The notes under the pieces were generated by a model. The model was not told where the DNA came from, did not search any database, and saw only the letters and a program-made list of their open reading frames with translations. From the NCBI GenBank assembly GCA_947644475.1, contig CANRZQ010000190.1:1-5546 (forward strand): a stretch of 5,546 bases of DNA, given 5' to 3'. This DNA is from an uncultured Muribaculaceae bacterium. Its GTDB lineage: Bacteria > Bacteroidota > Bacteroidia > Bacteroidales > Muribaculaceae. Each line of letters starts with the position of its first letter. Position 1 is the stretch's first letter. Made by a program: the position numbers and the translations under genes. Positions 5,503 to 5,546 of this stretch are shown one piece after another.

Positions 5503-5546
5503 GAAAAGAATATAAAACAGACATAATAATCCAATCAATTATAAAC
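5503..5546 (+). other. AT-rich spacer after the third gene, operon may continue
   Basis: The 44 bases after the third gene are A-rich, with no hairpin followed by a T run and no start codon with an open frame worth reporting. Related Bacteroidetes B12 loci often carry further lipoprotein genes downstream, so transcription probably reads on past the window edge. Confidence 0.4.

Noticed and set aside
4483..5538. Minus-strand 351-codon open frame opposite the third lipoprotein gene
   Set aside because: It mirrors codon bias of the plus-strand gene, which has a lipobox, conserved segments and operon context; the antisense product has no recognisable domain.

Overview
The window looks chromosomal and comes from a member of the Bacteroidales (gut Bacteroidetes). 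The evidence is two promoters of the Bacteroidetes type (TTTG / TAnnTTTG) with no clear Shine-Dalgarno sequences, a Bacteroidetes-type tyrosine recombinase, and a vitamin B12 uptake locus of the btuB-btuG kind known from Bacteroides. The coding regions look fairly GC-rich for Bacteroides itself, so a related family such as Muribaculaceae is possible. I could not test this.

Left part (1-600), mostly on the minus strand: the N-terminal 77 codons of a tyrosine recombinase/integrase run off the left edge. Its start faces the 3' end of a complete tRNA gene with anticodon CAT (476-549) across a 243-base gap. That gap holds three copies of a GTCCAAC motif and a long near-perfect palindrome that may terminate the tRNA transcript. 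This is the usual layout of one end of an integrative element sitting at a tRNA gene, with the element extending to the left. The tRNA has its own promoter at 567-597.

Middle (601-1136): a strikingly T/G-rich spacer leads into a plus-strand promoter (687-717), then a cobalamin riboswitch (721-930). A leader of about 140 bases follows, with a two-tier hairpin and a clear intrinsic terminator (1075-1111) directly ahead of the first gene.

Right part (1137-5502): three plus-strand genes overlap tip to tail at two ATGA junctions. They are btuB (outer-membrane TonB-dependent cobalamin receptor), btuG (surface beta-propeller lipoprotein that captures cobalamin and caps BtuB), and a second, less understood lipoprotein. 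The third has a possible N-terminal Ig/PKD-like region and a conserved C-terminal region with a calcium-loop-like motif. The expected logic is that when cobalamin is plentiful the riboswitch favours termination, and when it is scarce the whole uptake operon is transcribed. BtuG captures the vitamin at the surface and BtuB imports it with TonB energy. The third protein is probably an accessory factor of the same surface complex. The last 44 bases show no terminator, so the operon may continue beyond the window.
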